A DNA stretch of 64,000 bases from Pedobacter sp. PF22-3. Lineage in GTDB: Bacteria; Bacteroidota; Bacteroidia; Sphingobacteriales; Sphingobacteriaceae. The stretch is from positions 62,001-126,000 of the forward strand of contig NZ_JAPIVP010000004.1 in the NCBI RefSeq assembly GCF_026239555.1. Reading direction: 5' to 3'. Both the position numbers and the translations under genes were made by a program. The notes under the pieces are model-generated. The model worked only from the letters and a program-made list of their open reading frames with translations. It searched no databases and was not told the DNA's origin. Position 1 is the stretch's first letter. The number at the start of each line of letters is the position of its first letter. Positions 1 to 8,150 of the stretch are shown here, piece by piece.

Positions 1-52
1 CTTTGTTTTTCCAAAGGTTGCGCAGGGCTATTTTCAGGTTTAATTTGAACAT
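1..52 (-). CDS. ABC transporter permease (FtsX/MacB type), 5' end only
   Basis: Only the first 17 codons are inside the window. Reading leftward from the ATG at 52 they give MFKLNLKIALRNLWKNK, a typical N-terminus of Bacteroidota MacB/FtsX-like permeases, where an amphipathic stretch precedes the first membrane helix. The gene continues past the left edge. It follows the ATPase (274-972) and the HlyD adaptor (1123-2367) on the same strand, so the three probably form one efflux or export operon. The family call rests on the short N-terminus plus context. Confidence 0.6.
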   Translation of the reverse strand, partial: MFKLNLKIALRNLWKNK

Positions 53-273
53 ATTGTTATTGTTTGGAGATAGGTGGTTAGCGTGTGGCGTTCAAAATGC
101 CTATCTGGTGTTTTTTACTATTTCGCCTTCCCAAATCTTCCCATCCAGGAAGATTTTTGGGTAGACTTATTATTAACTAAACTAAAATCTTTTTTGAGGT
201 TGAAGGCAGGAAGGCAATGGTTAAAGGCTGAAATAATTCGACCGTCTACCTTACAACCTTCAGCCTTTTCTCC

Positions 274-972
274 TTATATCAGCTCTTCGTTTCTGCTTTT
301 ATTTATTTTTTCAGATATCACATGCCCGTCTTTCAGGTTAATGATCCGGTTAGAGAAACTGGCATCGTGACTGGAGTGTGTAACCATTACAATGGTAGTT
401 CCGGTTTCATTCAGCTCGCAGAGCAGCTCCATTACTTCGTTACCATGCGAGCTATCCAGATTTCCGGTAGGCTCATCGGCCAAAACCAATTTCGGTTTGG
501 TTACCAGCGCTCTTGCTACTGCTACCCTTTGCTGCTGTCCACCAGATAACTGTTGAGGAAAATGGCCGCTCCGGTTCACAATATTCATTCTCTCAATAAT
601 TTCGTTTACCAATTGTTTACGTTCTGCAGCAGGAATCTTATTATAAATTAAAGGCAGTTCAATATTTTCAAAAACGGTTAATTCATCGATCAAATTAAAA
701 TTCTGGAAAACGAATCCCATATTTCTTTTGCGGAAATTTGAACGTTCCCTATCGTTAAGCGTTAAAAGTTCGGTATCGATAAATTTATAACTTCCACTTT
801 CTGGCTTATCCAATAAACCCATCACATTTAATAAGGTAGATTTTCCGCAGCCTGATGGCCCCATAATGGAAACAAATTCTCCTGCTGCCACATGAAGGTT
901 AATTCCATTAAGTGCAGTCGTTTCTACTTCTTCCGTTTTGTAAACTTTTTCCAGATTTTCTATTTTTATCAT
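274..972 (-). CDS. ABC transporter ATP-binding protein (LolD/MacB type)
   Basis: A 232-residue single nucleotide-binding domain that hydrolyses ATP for an FtsX-type permease in the inner membrane. Walker A GPSGCGKST is at residues 38-46, the Q-loop glutamine near 90, signature LSGGQ at 142-146 and Walker B KLVLADE at 161-167. Length and motifs fit the LolD/MacB/FtsE subgroup. It lies between the HlyD adaptor upstream and the permease start downstream, all leftward, which indicates a tripartite exporter, probably with a TolC-like protein encoded elsewhere. Substrate is unknown. Transcription probably comes from the sigma-54 promoter ahead of the adaptor gene. Confidence 0.93.
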   Translation of the reverse strand: MIKIENLEKVYKTEEVETTALNGINLHVAAGEFVSIMGPSGCGKSTLLNVMGLLDKPESGSYKFIDTELLTLNDRERSNFRKRNMGFVFQNFNLIDELTVFENIELPLIYNKIPAAERKQLVNEIIERMNIVNRSGHFPQQLSGGQQQRVAVARALVTKPKLVLADEPTGNLDSSHGNEVMELLCELNETGTTIVMVTHSSHDASFSNRIINLKDGHVISEKINKSRNEELI

Positions 973-1047
973 AGCTTTTTAGTATCAAGTATATAGTACC
1001 AGGTATCAAGACCTGATTATATTGTTAACTTTATAGTCCATTATTCA

Positions 1048-1122
1048 AAAACTCCAAACTCCAAACTCCAAACTCCAAACTCCCAACTCCCAACTCCAAA
1101 CGCCAAACGCCAAACGCCAAAC
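1048..1122. repeat. 7-bp tandem repeat spacer
   Basis: Between the adaptor and ATPase genes there are about ten imperfect copies of a 7-mer, first CCAAACT, then CCCAACT, then CCAAACG. The array directly abuts the stop codon of the adaptor gene. It looks like a slippage-prone word repeat; I see no coding or promoter signal in it. Confidence 0.8.
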
Positions 1123-2367
1123 TTATTTATTAATATCCACCTGATCATATTGGTTAAACTGATCATAAGATGAAGTAATTACTTCGTCGCCTTTCTGTAA
1201 ACCACCTAATATTTCATAATACAGATAGTTTTTCCGACCGATTTTAACATTTTTCTTGATTGCTTTCCCATTGTTTACCACAAAAACCCAGGAGCCACCT
1301 GTACTCTGGAAAAACTGTCCCTGAGCAAGCAGCAGCGATTTGCTATTATCAGACAAAGTTAATTTTGTTTGCAATGATAATCCACGGCGTAAACCTTCAG
1401 GTGCTGCACCTTTAAAAACCATTTCTACCTGGAACTGCCCTGCTGTAACCTCAGGGATTACTTTACTTACGGTTAAGTTATAAGTTTTACCATTAAATTC
1501 ACAGTTAGCAGTTTGTCCTTCTTTTACCCGGTTAATGTAATATTCATCAACACCGGCCTGAAGTTTATAACCTTGCAACACATCTATCTTTCCGATCATT
1601 TCGTTCGAATTGTATGATTTACCGATTACCGGATCATAAGAAGAGAGTTTACCAGAAACCGGAGCTTTAATGGTCATATTTTCAATGTTCTTGCGGATCA
1701 TTTCCAAACTTTCGTTCATTTGCCCCATCGATTGATCAATCTGTGCCAGTTGCATTTTACGGCTTTGATTTTCCTGTTTAATGGCCTGACGTACAATTTT
1801 CAATTTGCCTTGATAATATTCATGATCCTGGCTAGACTTGTTAAATTCCTGGAGCGTAATCACTTTTTTAGCAAAAAGCGCACTATCTAATCTATATTGA
1901 CGGGTTGCTGTTCTTAAGCTATTTTCTACATCTAAAACATCCTGATTTAAAACCCGCTGATTTTGCTCTAAATCTAACCGTGATTTCCGCAACTGATTAA
2001 TCTGCTCGGTTGCTGCTGTTTGACTTGAGGTATAACTCAACATGGCATTTGAATTGGAGATTCTTAATAATGGCGTTCCTTTCACAACCGAAGCCCCATT
2101 CTCAGTAAAAATCTCCGCAACTGTTCCACCTTCAGATGAACTTACAATAACGGAGGTTAAGGGAACTACACTGGCATTTAACAGTACTACATCTTCAAAA
2201 TCGCCATATTCTACTTTACTGATGGTTAATTTATCGGCATCGGCACTATAAACTTTTTTGAGGGATAAAGTATAGCCATAAATTACAACTGCTACAAAAG
2301 CAATTGCTCCACCTATTAGTAACAGGCTTTTAGTGCTAAATCTCTTTTTCTCTATTTTCTTATCCAT
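1123..2367 (-). CDS. HlyD-family periplasmic adaptor of an ABC exporter
   Basis: A 414-residue membrane-fusion protein. One N-terminal transmembrane segment (about residues 14-33) anchors it in the inner membrane. A lipoyl-like half follows, then a long heptad-rich coiled-coil hairpin (about 105-225), the second lipoyl half and a beta-barrel region. It would link the inner-membrane ABC transporter (274-972 plus the permease at the left edge) to an outer-membrane channel. It is first in the operon. The sigma-54-type promoter at 2398-2414 puts the predicted transcript start about 20 bases before its ATG. The substrate cannot be told from sequence. Confidence 0.9.
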   Translation of the reverse strand: MDKKIEKKRFSTKSLLLIGGAIAFVAVVIYGYTLSLKKVYSADADKLTISKVEYGDFEDVVLLNASVVPLTSVIVSSSEGGTVAEIFTENGASVVKGTPLLRISNSNAMLSYTSSQTAATEQINQLRKSRLDLEQNQRVLNQDVLDVENSLRTATRQYRLDSALFAKKVITLQEFNKSSQDHEYYQGKLKIVRQAIKQENQSRKMQLAQIDQSMGQMNESLEMIRKNIENMTIKAPVSGKLSSYDPVIGKSYNSNEMIGKIDVLQGYKLQAGVDEYYINRVKEGQTANCEFNGKTYNLTVSKVIPEVTAGQFQVEMVFKGAAPEGLRRGLSLQTKLTLSDNSKSLLLAQGQFFQSTGGSWVFVVNNGKAIKKNVKIGRKNYLYYEILGGLQKGDEVITSSYDQFNQYDQVDINK

Positions 2368-2397
2368 GTGTTCGGTTGTAGTATTCGGTTTCCCTTA

Positions 2398-2414
2398 TGC
2401 CAAGCTTGTGCCAA
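2398..2414 (-). promoter_or_regulatory. Sigma-54 (RpoN) promoter for the HlyD-ABC operon
   Basis: The minus strand reads TTGGCACAAGCTTGGCA. This fits the -24/-12 consensus with the invariant GG and GC dinucleotides exactly 10 bases apart and a full TGGCAC -24 box. The -12 box has one mismatch (TGGC for TTGC). The predicted start is near 2387, about 20 bases before the adaptor ATG. An NtrC-type activator is encoded divergently at 2663, which independently supports the call. Confidence 0.75.
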
Positions 2415-2486
2415 AAGCTAAAAACACAATTAAAACACTAATAATCAACAAGTTAAAAGTTTTTATTATTTTTACCTGTTCATTAT

Positions 2487-2517
2487 CGGACAGTTGATGT
2501 GCGGGAGCGGACAGTTT
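2487..2517. promoter_or_regulatory. Paired enhancer-like sites for the NtrC-type regulator
   Basis: Two direct copies of CGGACAGTT, at 2487 and 2508, are spaced exactly 21 bp (two helical turns). They lie roughly 75-105 bp upstream of the sigma-54 -24 box, the usual place for activator sites, between the divergent exporter and regulator genes. Binding by the 2663-4072 protein is inferred from position. Confidence 0.55.
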
Positions 2518-2662
2518 GAGTAAATTTACCCTCCATTCCCTAAAGGGGGAATTTATATGGAAGGTTGAAAATGACATTTCAAAAGAAATTGCACTCGAAA
2601 ACGGCATTTAAAAATAATATAGCCATATTCAAATAATTGAAATTTTAATTATAAATTCTGGT

Positions 2663-4072
2663 ATGAACAATAGAAAGGAAAGCTCCCCTTTAGGGGCTGG
2701 GGGTTTAGACGCCACAGTTTTAATTATTGATGATGATGACGATATCTTACTGAGTGCCCGTTTGTTTCTAAAACAGCAGGTTAAGCAGGTAATCACTTGT
2801 AAATCGCCTAAAGAAATCAATGTTTTATTGAGTAAAAATGAGGTAGATATCATCCTGCTGGATATGAACTATCAAAAAGGTGCCAGTGATGGTCGCGAGG
2901 GATTATATTGGCTCGAACACATTTTATCTATCGATAAAGATTATGTAGTGATATTAATGACTGCTTTCGGTAATGTTGAACTGGCCGTAAAAGCCATAAA
3001 AAAAGGCGCTACCGATTTTATTCTTAAACCCTGGGAAAATGAAAAACTATTTGCTACCATTTCATCCGCTTCTAAACTACGCGAATCGACCAAAAAGGTA
3101 AAAAAGCTGGAAAAAATACATTCATCGCTCCAAAAAGACCTTACCCGTGGTTTTGAGAATATTGTAGGCCAGGCTGATGGCATAAAGCACTTACAGGCCA
3201 CGTTGGTCAAAGTTGCACCTACAGATGCAAATGTGTTAATTTTAGGCGAAAATGGCACAGGAAAACAGGTTTTTGCTTATGAAATCCATGGTAATTCGCA
3301 ACGCAAAAACCAGGTGTTTATGCATGTTGATTTAGGTGCTTTAAATGAAAATTTATTTGAGAGCGAATTATTTGGTTATGCTAAAGGTGCTTTTACCGAT
3401 GCAAAAGAGGATAAACCCGGGCGTTTCGAACTTGCAGATGGTGGAACAATTTTTTTAGATGAGATTGGAAATTTAACGCTACCGCTTCAGGCCAAATTAT
3501 TAAGCATTTTACAGAACCGTACAGTTACCCGTTTAGGCGAAAGCAAAGAACGTAAAGTAAATGTACGCCTAATCACTGCCACCAACATGCCACTAAATGA
3601 AATGGTAGCTAAAAACACGTTTCGGCAAGATTTACTTTTCCGTATCAATACTGTTGAACTCTTATTGCCACCATTACGGAAACGCGGAACCGATATTTTA
3701 TTACTGGCGAATCATTTTATGCAGGTTTTTAGTTCAAAATACCATAAAAATATACAAAAACTAAATAATAAGGCTCAAGAAGCATTATTGCAATATAAAT
3801 GGCCAGGCAACGTACGCGAGTTACAACACGTTTTAGAAAGAGCCGTTATTATGAGCGATGGTGCTGATATTACCGAAGATGATTTGCAGTTAAGCCCACA
3901 ACGCTATGTACAGAACAATACCATACCAGATGAAATGGCTCTAGAGGATATGGAGAAAATGATGGTACAGAAAGCCATTGATAAACACAAAGGAAATATA
4001 TCAAAAGCCGCAGCAGAACTGGGTTTAACACGTGCGGCACTTTACAGAAGAATCGAAAAATTTGGAATCTAA
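2663..4072 (+). CDS. Sigma-54-dependent response regulator (NtrC family)
   Basis: A 469-residue three-domain activator. The receiver domain (about 15-130) has an acidic pocket in DDDDD and a predicted phospho-acceptor D67 in ILLDM. The AAA+ domain (about 165-395) has Walker A GENGTGK at 195-201, the sigma-54 contact loop as GAFTDA at 242-247 (usual form GAFTGA) and Walker B GGTIFLDE at 260-267. A Fis-type helix-turn-helix is at the C-terminus. It is followed by the kinase at 4140 and is divergent from the exporter operon, whose sigma-54 promoter it very likely activates. Confidence 0.95.
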   Translation: MNNRKESSPLGAGGLDATVLIIDDDDDILLSARLFLKQQVKQVITCKSPKEINVLLSKNEVDIILLDMNYQKGASDGREGLYWLEHILSIDKDYVVILMTAFGNVELAVKAIKKGATDFILKPWENEKLFATISSASKLRESTKKVKKLEKIHSSLQKDLTRGFENIVGQADGIKHLQATLVKVAPTDANVLILGENGTGKQVFAYEIHGNSQRKNQVFMHVDLGALNENLFESELFGYAKGAFTDAKEDKPGRFELADGGTIFLDEIGNLTLPLQAKLLSILQNRTVTRLGESKERKVNVRLITATNMPLNEMVAKNTFRQDLLFRINTVELLLPPLRKRGTDILLLANHFMQVFSSKYHKNIQKLNNKAQEALLQYKWPGNVRELQHVLERAVIMSDGADITEDDLQLSPQRYVQNNTIPDEMALEDMEKMMVQKAIDKHKGNISKAAAELGLTRAALYRRIEKFGI

Positions 4073-4138
4073 GCTGAAAGCTAAAAGACCAAAGCTTAAA
4101 GCTTTAGTCTTTCGCCTTTAAGCTTTCAGCTTTAAAAA
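4073..4138. repeat. Inverted word repeat between regulator and kinase
   Basis: The spacer starts with AAGCTGAAAGCT and ends with AGCTTTCAGCTT, with further AAAGCTTAAAGCTT words in the middle. It can fold into one long hairpin. Such AAGCT-word palindromes resemble other spacers in this window. It sits between co-directional genes, so it may dampen or stabilise read-through into the kinase gene. Confidence 0.6.
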
Positions 4139-4139
4139 C

Positions 4140-5495
4140 ATGTTCTACCAACGCTTTACCTTCCGTTTAATATTCCGCTTGCTGATCATCAATCTGCTGG
4201 GCTATCTTTTGTTCTACCTCATCAAAAACACCCAGCTCTGGTTTACCATCATAGGGGTTGCAATGATTTTATTGGGTACTATTATCTCACTTTACTACTA
4301 TATCAATCAGATCAGATCGGATATTAACCGTTTCATTTTAGCCGTAAAAACAAGAGATCATACCTTAAACTTTAAAAACAAGGCAACTAAAGGCAGTTTT
4401 CCGGAGTTATATGAGTCCTTTGGTGATATTTTACTGGTACATAAACAGATCAGGTTGGAACAGGAAGCCATGTTTCAGCTGATCAAAACCATTCTAGAGC
4501 AGGTTCCTGTTGGTGTAATAGTAGTGAGCAATACAACAGCAGAAAAAGATGACGAAATTGCCTTTTTTAATCAGGCAGCTTCTAACCTTTTGGGTGTACC
4601 CGCCTATAAATATTGGCATCGGTTAAAACAACATCTTCCCATATTTGGAACAGAAATAGAGCAGATTTTAACAGGTGGAAAGCGGTTTCTGGAACTTAAA
4701 ATCCAGGATAAGCTGATCCAGTTGTCTACAGAGGTTATTCCCTTAAACCTTTACGGGAAGAACTATTTCATCATCAGTTTTCAGAATATTAAGGATGAAA
4801 TTGAGCAAAAAGAAACGGAAGCCTGGAACAGGTTGGTTGGCGTTATTTCGCACGAAATTTTAAATTCCATCACCCCCATCAGCTCGTTATCAGATACGAT
4901 CAATAAAATGGTAACCGATAAAGAGAATTTAACAGAAGATGAAATGGACGATCTTCGAACAGCGCTGCACACTATCCAGAGGCGTTCGTCTGGTTTATTG
5001 GATTTTGTAAAAGATTACCGCTTAATTGCTGAACTGCCCACGCCAAACCTCGAGCCACATACCATTGGCGAAATATTAAAACACATTAAGGTGCTGATGA
5101 AGCCATTTGCCAAAGTTAAAAATGTAGTACTGGATGTAGAACAGACTTCATCAAAAATCACCATTCAGCTGGATCTGAAATTAATAGAACAGGTATTGAT
5201 CAACCTGATTACCAACAGTATTTATGCAGTCGAAAATAAGGAAATGCCTTATATAAATGTAAATTATCGTTTAGAAAACACCAAACTGTATATAGATGTT
5301 ACCGATAATGGAAGAGGCATAGGTGCTGCTGATCTGGAAAAAATATTCGTTCCATTTTACACCACCAGGAAAAATGGATCGGGCATAGGATTAACCATTA
5401 GCCGCAACATTATGAAGATGCACAGAGGCAGCATCGAAGTAGTTTCTACTCCTGAAAGTAGTACAACTTTTTCGTTGGTATTTAATTACGTTTAA
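4140..5495 (+). CDS. Membrane sensor histidine kinase, partner of the NtrC-type regulator
   Basis: A 451-residue kinase with two N-terminal transmembrane helices (about 8-28 and 33-54) separated by a very short loop, so there is almost no periplasmic sensor. A HAMP-like linker and a PAS-like region (about 110-220) follow. The HisKA motif ISHEILNSITP has phospho-acceptor H238, and the HATPase domain has DNGRGIG and GSGIGLTIS. The NtrY-like layout suggests sensing at or inside the membrane. It directly follows the response regulator and should phosphorylate it. Confidence 0.92.
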   Translation: MFYQRFTFRLIFRLLIINLLGYLLFYLIKNTQLWFTIIGVAMILLGTIISLYYYINQIRSDINRFILAVKTRDHTLNFKNKATKGSFPELYESFGDILLVHKQIRLEQEAMFQLIKTILEQVPVGVIVVSNTTAEKDDEIAFFNQAASNLLGVPAYKYWHRLKQHLPIFGTEIEQILTGGKRFLELKIQDKLIQLSTEVIPLNLYGKNYFIISFQNIKDEIEQKETEAWNRLVGVISHEILNSITPISSLSDTINKMVTDKENLTEDEMDDLRTALHTIQRRSSGLLDFVKDYRLIAELPTPNLEPHTIGEILKHIKVLMKPFAKVKNVVLDVEQTSSKITIQLDLKLIEQVLINLITNSIYAVENKEMPYINVNYRLENTKLYIDVTDNGRGIGAADLEKIFVPFYTTRKNGSGIGLTISRNIMKMHRGSIEVVSTPESSTTFSLVFNYV

Positions 5496-5579
5496 TCATC
5501 TGAATGTTTTTTTGACCTAAAAATTCAAACAAAACCAATTTGATATGCTTTTAAAGATGTAGATACATCAAATAAGAGC

Positions 5580-7769
5580 ATGAAGACAGTTATAATATCG
5601 AACAGACTCCCCGTTAAAATCATCGAAGAGAATGACGAATACACGTTTATTCCCAGCGAGGGCGGCCTTGCCACCGGCCTTGGCGACGTATACAAATCAG
5701 GCAATTCCATCTGGATCGGATGGCCAGGAATTGAGGTTCCGGCAGAACGCCAGGAAGAAGTTACACAAAAACTCGCCGAATTAAACCTCTATCCGGTTTT
5801 TCTCACCCAAAACGAAATTAACTTATATTACGAAGGCTTTTCTAATGAGGTATTGTGGCCTGTATTTCATTATTTGGTTACTTATGCTCATTACGAACAA
5901 AGTTATTGGGACTGCTACCAATCTGTTAATGAGAAATTTGCAAAAAGTGCCATGCAGGTATTGGGTAGAAAAGATAAAATCTGGATTCAAGACTATCAAC
6001 TGCTCCTTTTACCAGGTATTTTAAGAGAAAAACTCCCAAATGCTACCATCGGTTTTTTTCAGCATATTCCTTTTCCATCATATGAAATTTTCAGGTTAAT
6101 CCCTTGGCGGGAAGAATTGTTAAATGGCCTTATAGGTGCCGATTTAATCGGTTTTCACACCTACGATGATGTACGACATTTTATCAGCACAGCCACACGT
6201 TTGCTTCCCGTACATTCATCATCAAACGTACTAAATAGTCAGGAAAGGCAAATTGTGGTAGAAGCTTTCCCAATGGGGATTGATTTTGATAAATTTTCGG
6301 AATTACCAGCCACAGAAAAAGTAAAAAAAGAAGTTGATTATTTCAGGGCAGGGAAAGAAGAGATGAAAGTAATCCTTTCTATCGATCGTTTAGATTATAG
6401 TAAAGGCATACTCGAAAGATTGAAAGCGATGGAATTATTACTTCAACACCATCCCGAATATATTGGCAAAATCGAACTTTTCATGATTGTAGTCCCTTCA
6501 AGGGATACCGTGCCACAATATAGTGAACTAAGAGATCAGATTGATCAGTTTGTTGGAAATTTAAATGCAAGGTACCGCTCCATGAACTGGATTCCCGTAA
6601 ATTATTTTTACCGCTCATTCCCCATTGAAGTACTTTCTGCACTTTACGCTACGGCCGATATCTGCCTGGTAACGCCTATGCGCGATGGAATGAATCTGGT
6701 AAGTAAAGAATATGTGGCCAGCAGGAACCAAAATGATGGTGTATTGATTTTAAGCGAAATGGCCGGTGCCTCCAAAGAATTAACTGATGCTGTAATTGTT
6801 AACCCAAATAATATGGGCGACATTATGGAAGCAATTGTGACTGCTCTAAAAATGCCTTTGGAAGAGCAAAAGCAACGCATGACAGCCATGCGGGCAATAG
6901 TAGAAAAATTTAACGTTAAACATTGGGTTAACAATTTTATTTTAAGATTAAACGAAGTGAAAGATTCTCAAAAATCATTATTAACCAAACATGCAGTAAA
7001 TTCGATTAATGAAGTAATTGCTGCTAAATATGCGAAAACAAGCGATAGAGTTCTATTTTTAGATTACGACGGCACACTGGTAGATTTTACCGGAAATATT
7101 GATGATGCCTCTCCTGATGACGAACTTTATGATTTAATTGAAAACCTGACCATTGATCATGCCAACAAAGTGGTGATTATTAGCGGAAGAAGACATGAAA
7201 CACTGGAACAATGGTTCGGACATTTAAAGGTTGACCTTATTGCTGAGCACGGTGCATGGCAAAAATCGCATGGAGATAAGTGGAACAGTTTACCCCTGCT
7301 TACCGACCAATGGAAACAGGAAATAAAGACATTATTAGAAACCTATACAGACCGTACTCCAGGATCGTTTATTGAAGAAAAAAGTTATTCATTGGTGTGG
7401 CATTACCGAAAAGCGGAAGAGGGATTAGGTGATTTAAGAGCCAATGAAATTGTTAGCCACATGAAAATCCTTGCTGCAGATAAAGGCCTGCAGTTAATGC
7501 CAGGTAATAAAGTAATCGAGTTTAAAAATATAGAGGTTAATAAAGGAAAAGCTGCTTTAAACTGGTTATACGATAAAAACCCTGATTTTATTCTGGCATT
7601 AGGCGATGACCATACTGACGAAGATATTTTCAAAGTATTGCCAGATGAAGCCTTTACCATAAAAGTTGGCAATAACATTTCGGAAGCAAAGTACTACCTG
7701 AATGATTTTAGAGAGGTTAGAAAGCTGCTTTGGAGTTTGGTGAAGGAAGAATTTGTGGAGCGGGGTTAA
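5580..7769 (+). CDS. Bifunctional trehalose-6-phosphate synthase/phosphatase
   Basis: A 729-residue fusion. The N-terminal GT20 domain (about 1-460) joins UDP-glucose and glucose-6-phosphate; visible motifs include RLPVK near the start, SIDRLDYSKGI and RDGMNLVSKEYV. The C-terminal HAD phosphatase domain (about 490-729) starts with LFLDYDGTLV, with nucleophile D495 and acid D497, and has GDDHTDEDIF near the end. It makes trehalose in one polypeptide. It is a single gene ahead of a strong terminator at 7883-7908. Fused OtsA-OtsB proteins of this length are usual in Bacteroidota. Confidence 0.96.
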   Translation: MKTVIISNRLPVKIIEENDEYTFIPSEGGLATGLGDVYKSGNSIWIGWPGIEVPAERQEEVTQKLAELNLYPVFLTQNEINLYYEGFSNEVLWPVFHYLVTYAHYEQSYWDCYQSVNEKFAKSAMQVLGRKDKIWIQDYQLLLLPGILREKLPNATIGFFQHIPFPSYEIFRLIPWREELLNGLIGADLIGFHTYDDVRHFISTATRLLPVHSSSNVLNSQERQIVVEAFPMGIDFDKFSELPATEKVKKEVDYFRAGKEEMKVILSIDRLDYSKGILERLKAMELLLQHHPEYIGKIELFMIVVPSRDTVPQYSELRDQIDQFVGNLNARYRSMNWIPVNYFYRSFPIEVLSALYATADICLVTPMRDGMNLVSKEYVASRNQNDGVLILSEMAGASKELTDAVIVNPNNMGDIMEAIVTALKMPLEEQKQRMTAMRAIVEKFNVKHWVNNFILRLNEVKDSQKSLLTKHAVNSINEVIAAKYAKTSDRVLFLDYDGTLVDFTGNIDDASPDDELYDLIENLTIDHANKVVIISGRRHETLEQWFGHLKVDLIAEHGAWQKSHGDKWNSLPLLTDQWKQEIKTLLETYTDRTPGSFIEEKSYSLVWHYRKAEEGLGDLRANEIVSHMKILAADKGLQLMPGNKVIEFKNIEVNKGKAALNWLYDKNPDFILALGDDHTDEDIFKVLPDEAFTIKVGNNISEAKYYLNDFREVRKLLWSLVKEEFVERG

Positions 7770-7780
7770 CTTCTCGGTAG

Positions 7781-7850
7781 CGTCATCCCCAGCTCGATTG
7801 GGGATCTTAATGCTTATTGCTTTAAGATTCCCGTATGCACGGGAATGACG
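7781..7850. repeat. Palindromic GTCAT element, CGTCATTCCC family
   Basis: It starts CGTCATCCCC, runs into GATCTTAA, turns, and comes back through TTTAAGATTCCC to GGGAATGACG. The arms pair with a few mismatches. Sister copies are at 25653-25737 and 61795-61863. It lies just after the trehalose gene. Confidence 0.75.
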
Positions 7851-7882
7851 TAACTTAAATAGAAATATTTTTATAAAACCAG

Positions 7883-7908
7883 GGTCTGTGTCTCCACAGA
7901 CCTTTTTT
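7883..7908 (+). terminator. Rho-independent terminator of the trehalose gene
   Basis: A perfect 8-bp stem GGTCTGTG/CACAGACC with loop TCTC is followed by TTTTTT. It reads on the plus strand, about 115 bases after the stop codon of the synthase/phosphatase gene. Confidence 0.85.
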
Positions 7909-7938
7909 AACAACTATAAGTTAAAAATAAATTATAAT

Positions 7939-7990
7939 AACTTTGACAACTTTAATATGCATTGTGCACTTAAAGTTGTCAAAGTTTTTT
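7939..7990 (+). terminator. Long perfect hairpin, possible second terminator
   Basis: The 17-base arms AACTTTGACAACTTTAA (7939-7955) and its exact reverse complement (7970-7986) enclose a 14-base loop. A T-run (7985-7990) follows on the plus strand. It may be a backup terminator or a palindromic repeat; it stands 30 bases beyond the first terminator. Confidence 0.5.
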
Positions 7991-8001
7991 ACTAAATAAA
8001 T

Positions 8002-8136
8002 CGTCATTTCGAGCAGCGTGCAACGCAGTTGAGAACCCGAAGGCGCTGCGAAGCAAAATCTATATTGAGAAATCTTGCTGGATAGATCTCTCCATTCTAC
8101 TGCATTCCATCCGATAGCTATCGGATCGAGATGACG
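8002..8136. repeat. Palindromic GTCAT element, CGTCATTTCGA family
   Basis: The element runs from CGTCATTTCGAGCAGCG to ATCGAGATGACG and carries AAATCT...AGATCT inner words and the short palindrome CCGATAGCTATCGG. A sister copy is at 14527-14625. It occupies most of the spacer between the trehalose terminator and the 3' end of the GH15 gene. Confidence 0.7.
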
Positions 8137-8150
8137 AAACATTTAAGATG

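Noticed and set aside
2395..2607. 70-codon minus-strand frame between exporter and regulator genes
   Set aside because: It covers the sigma-54 promoter and both upstream sites, its N-terminal half has no protein-like pattern, and it lacks a ribosome binding site.
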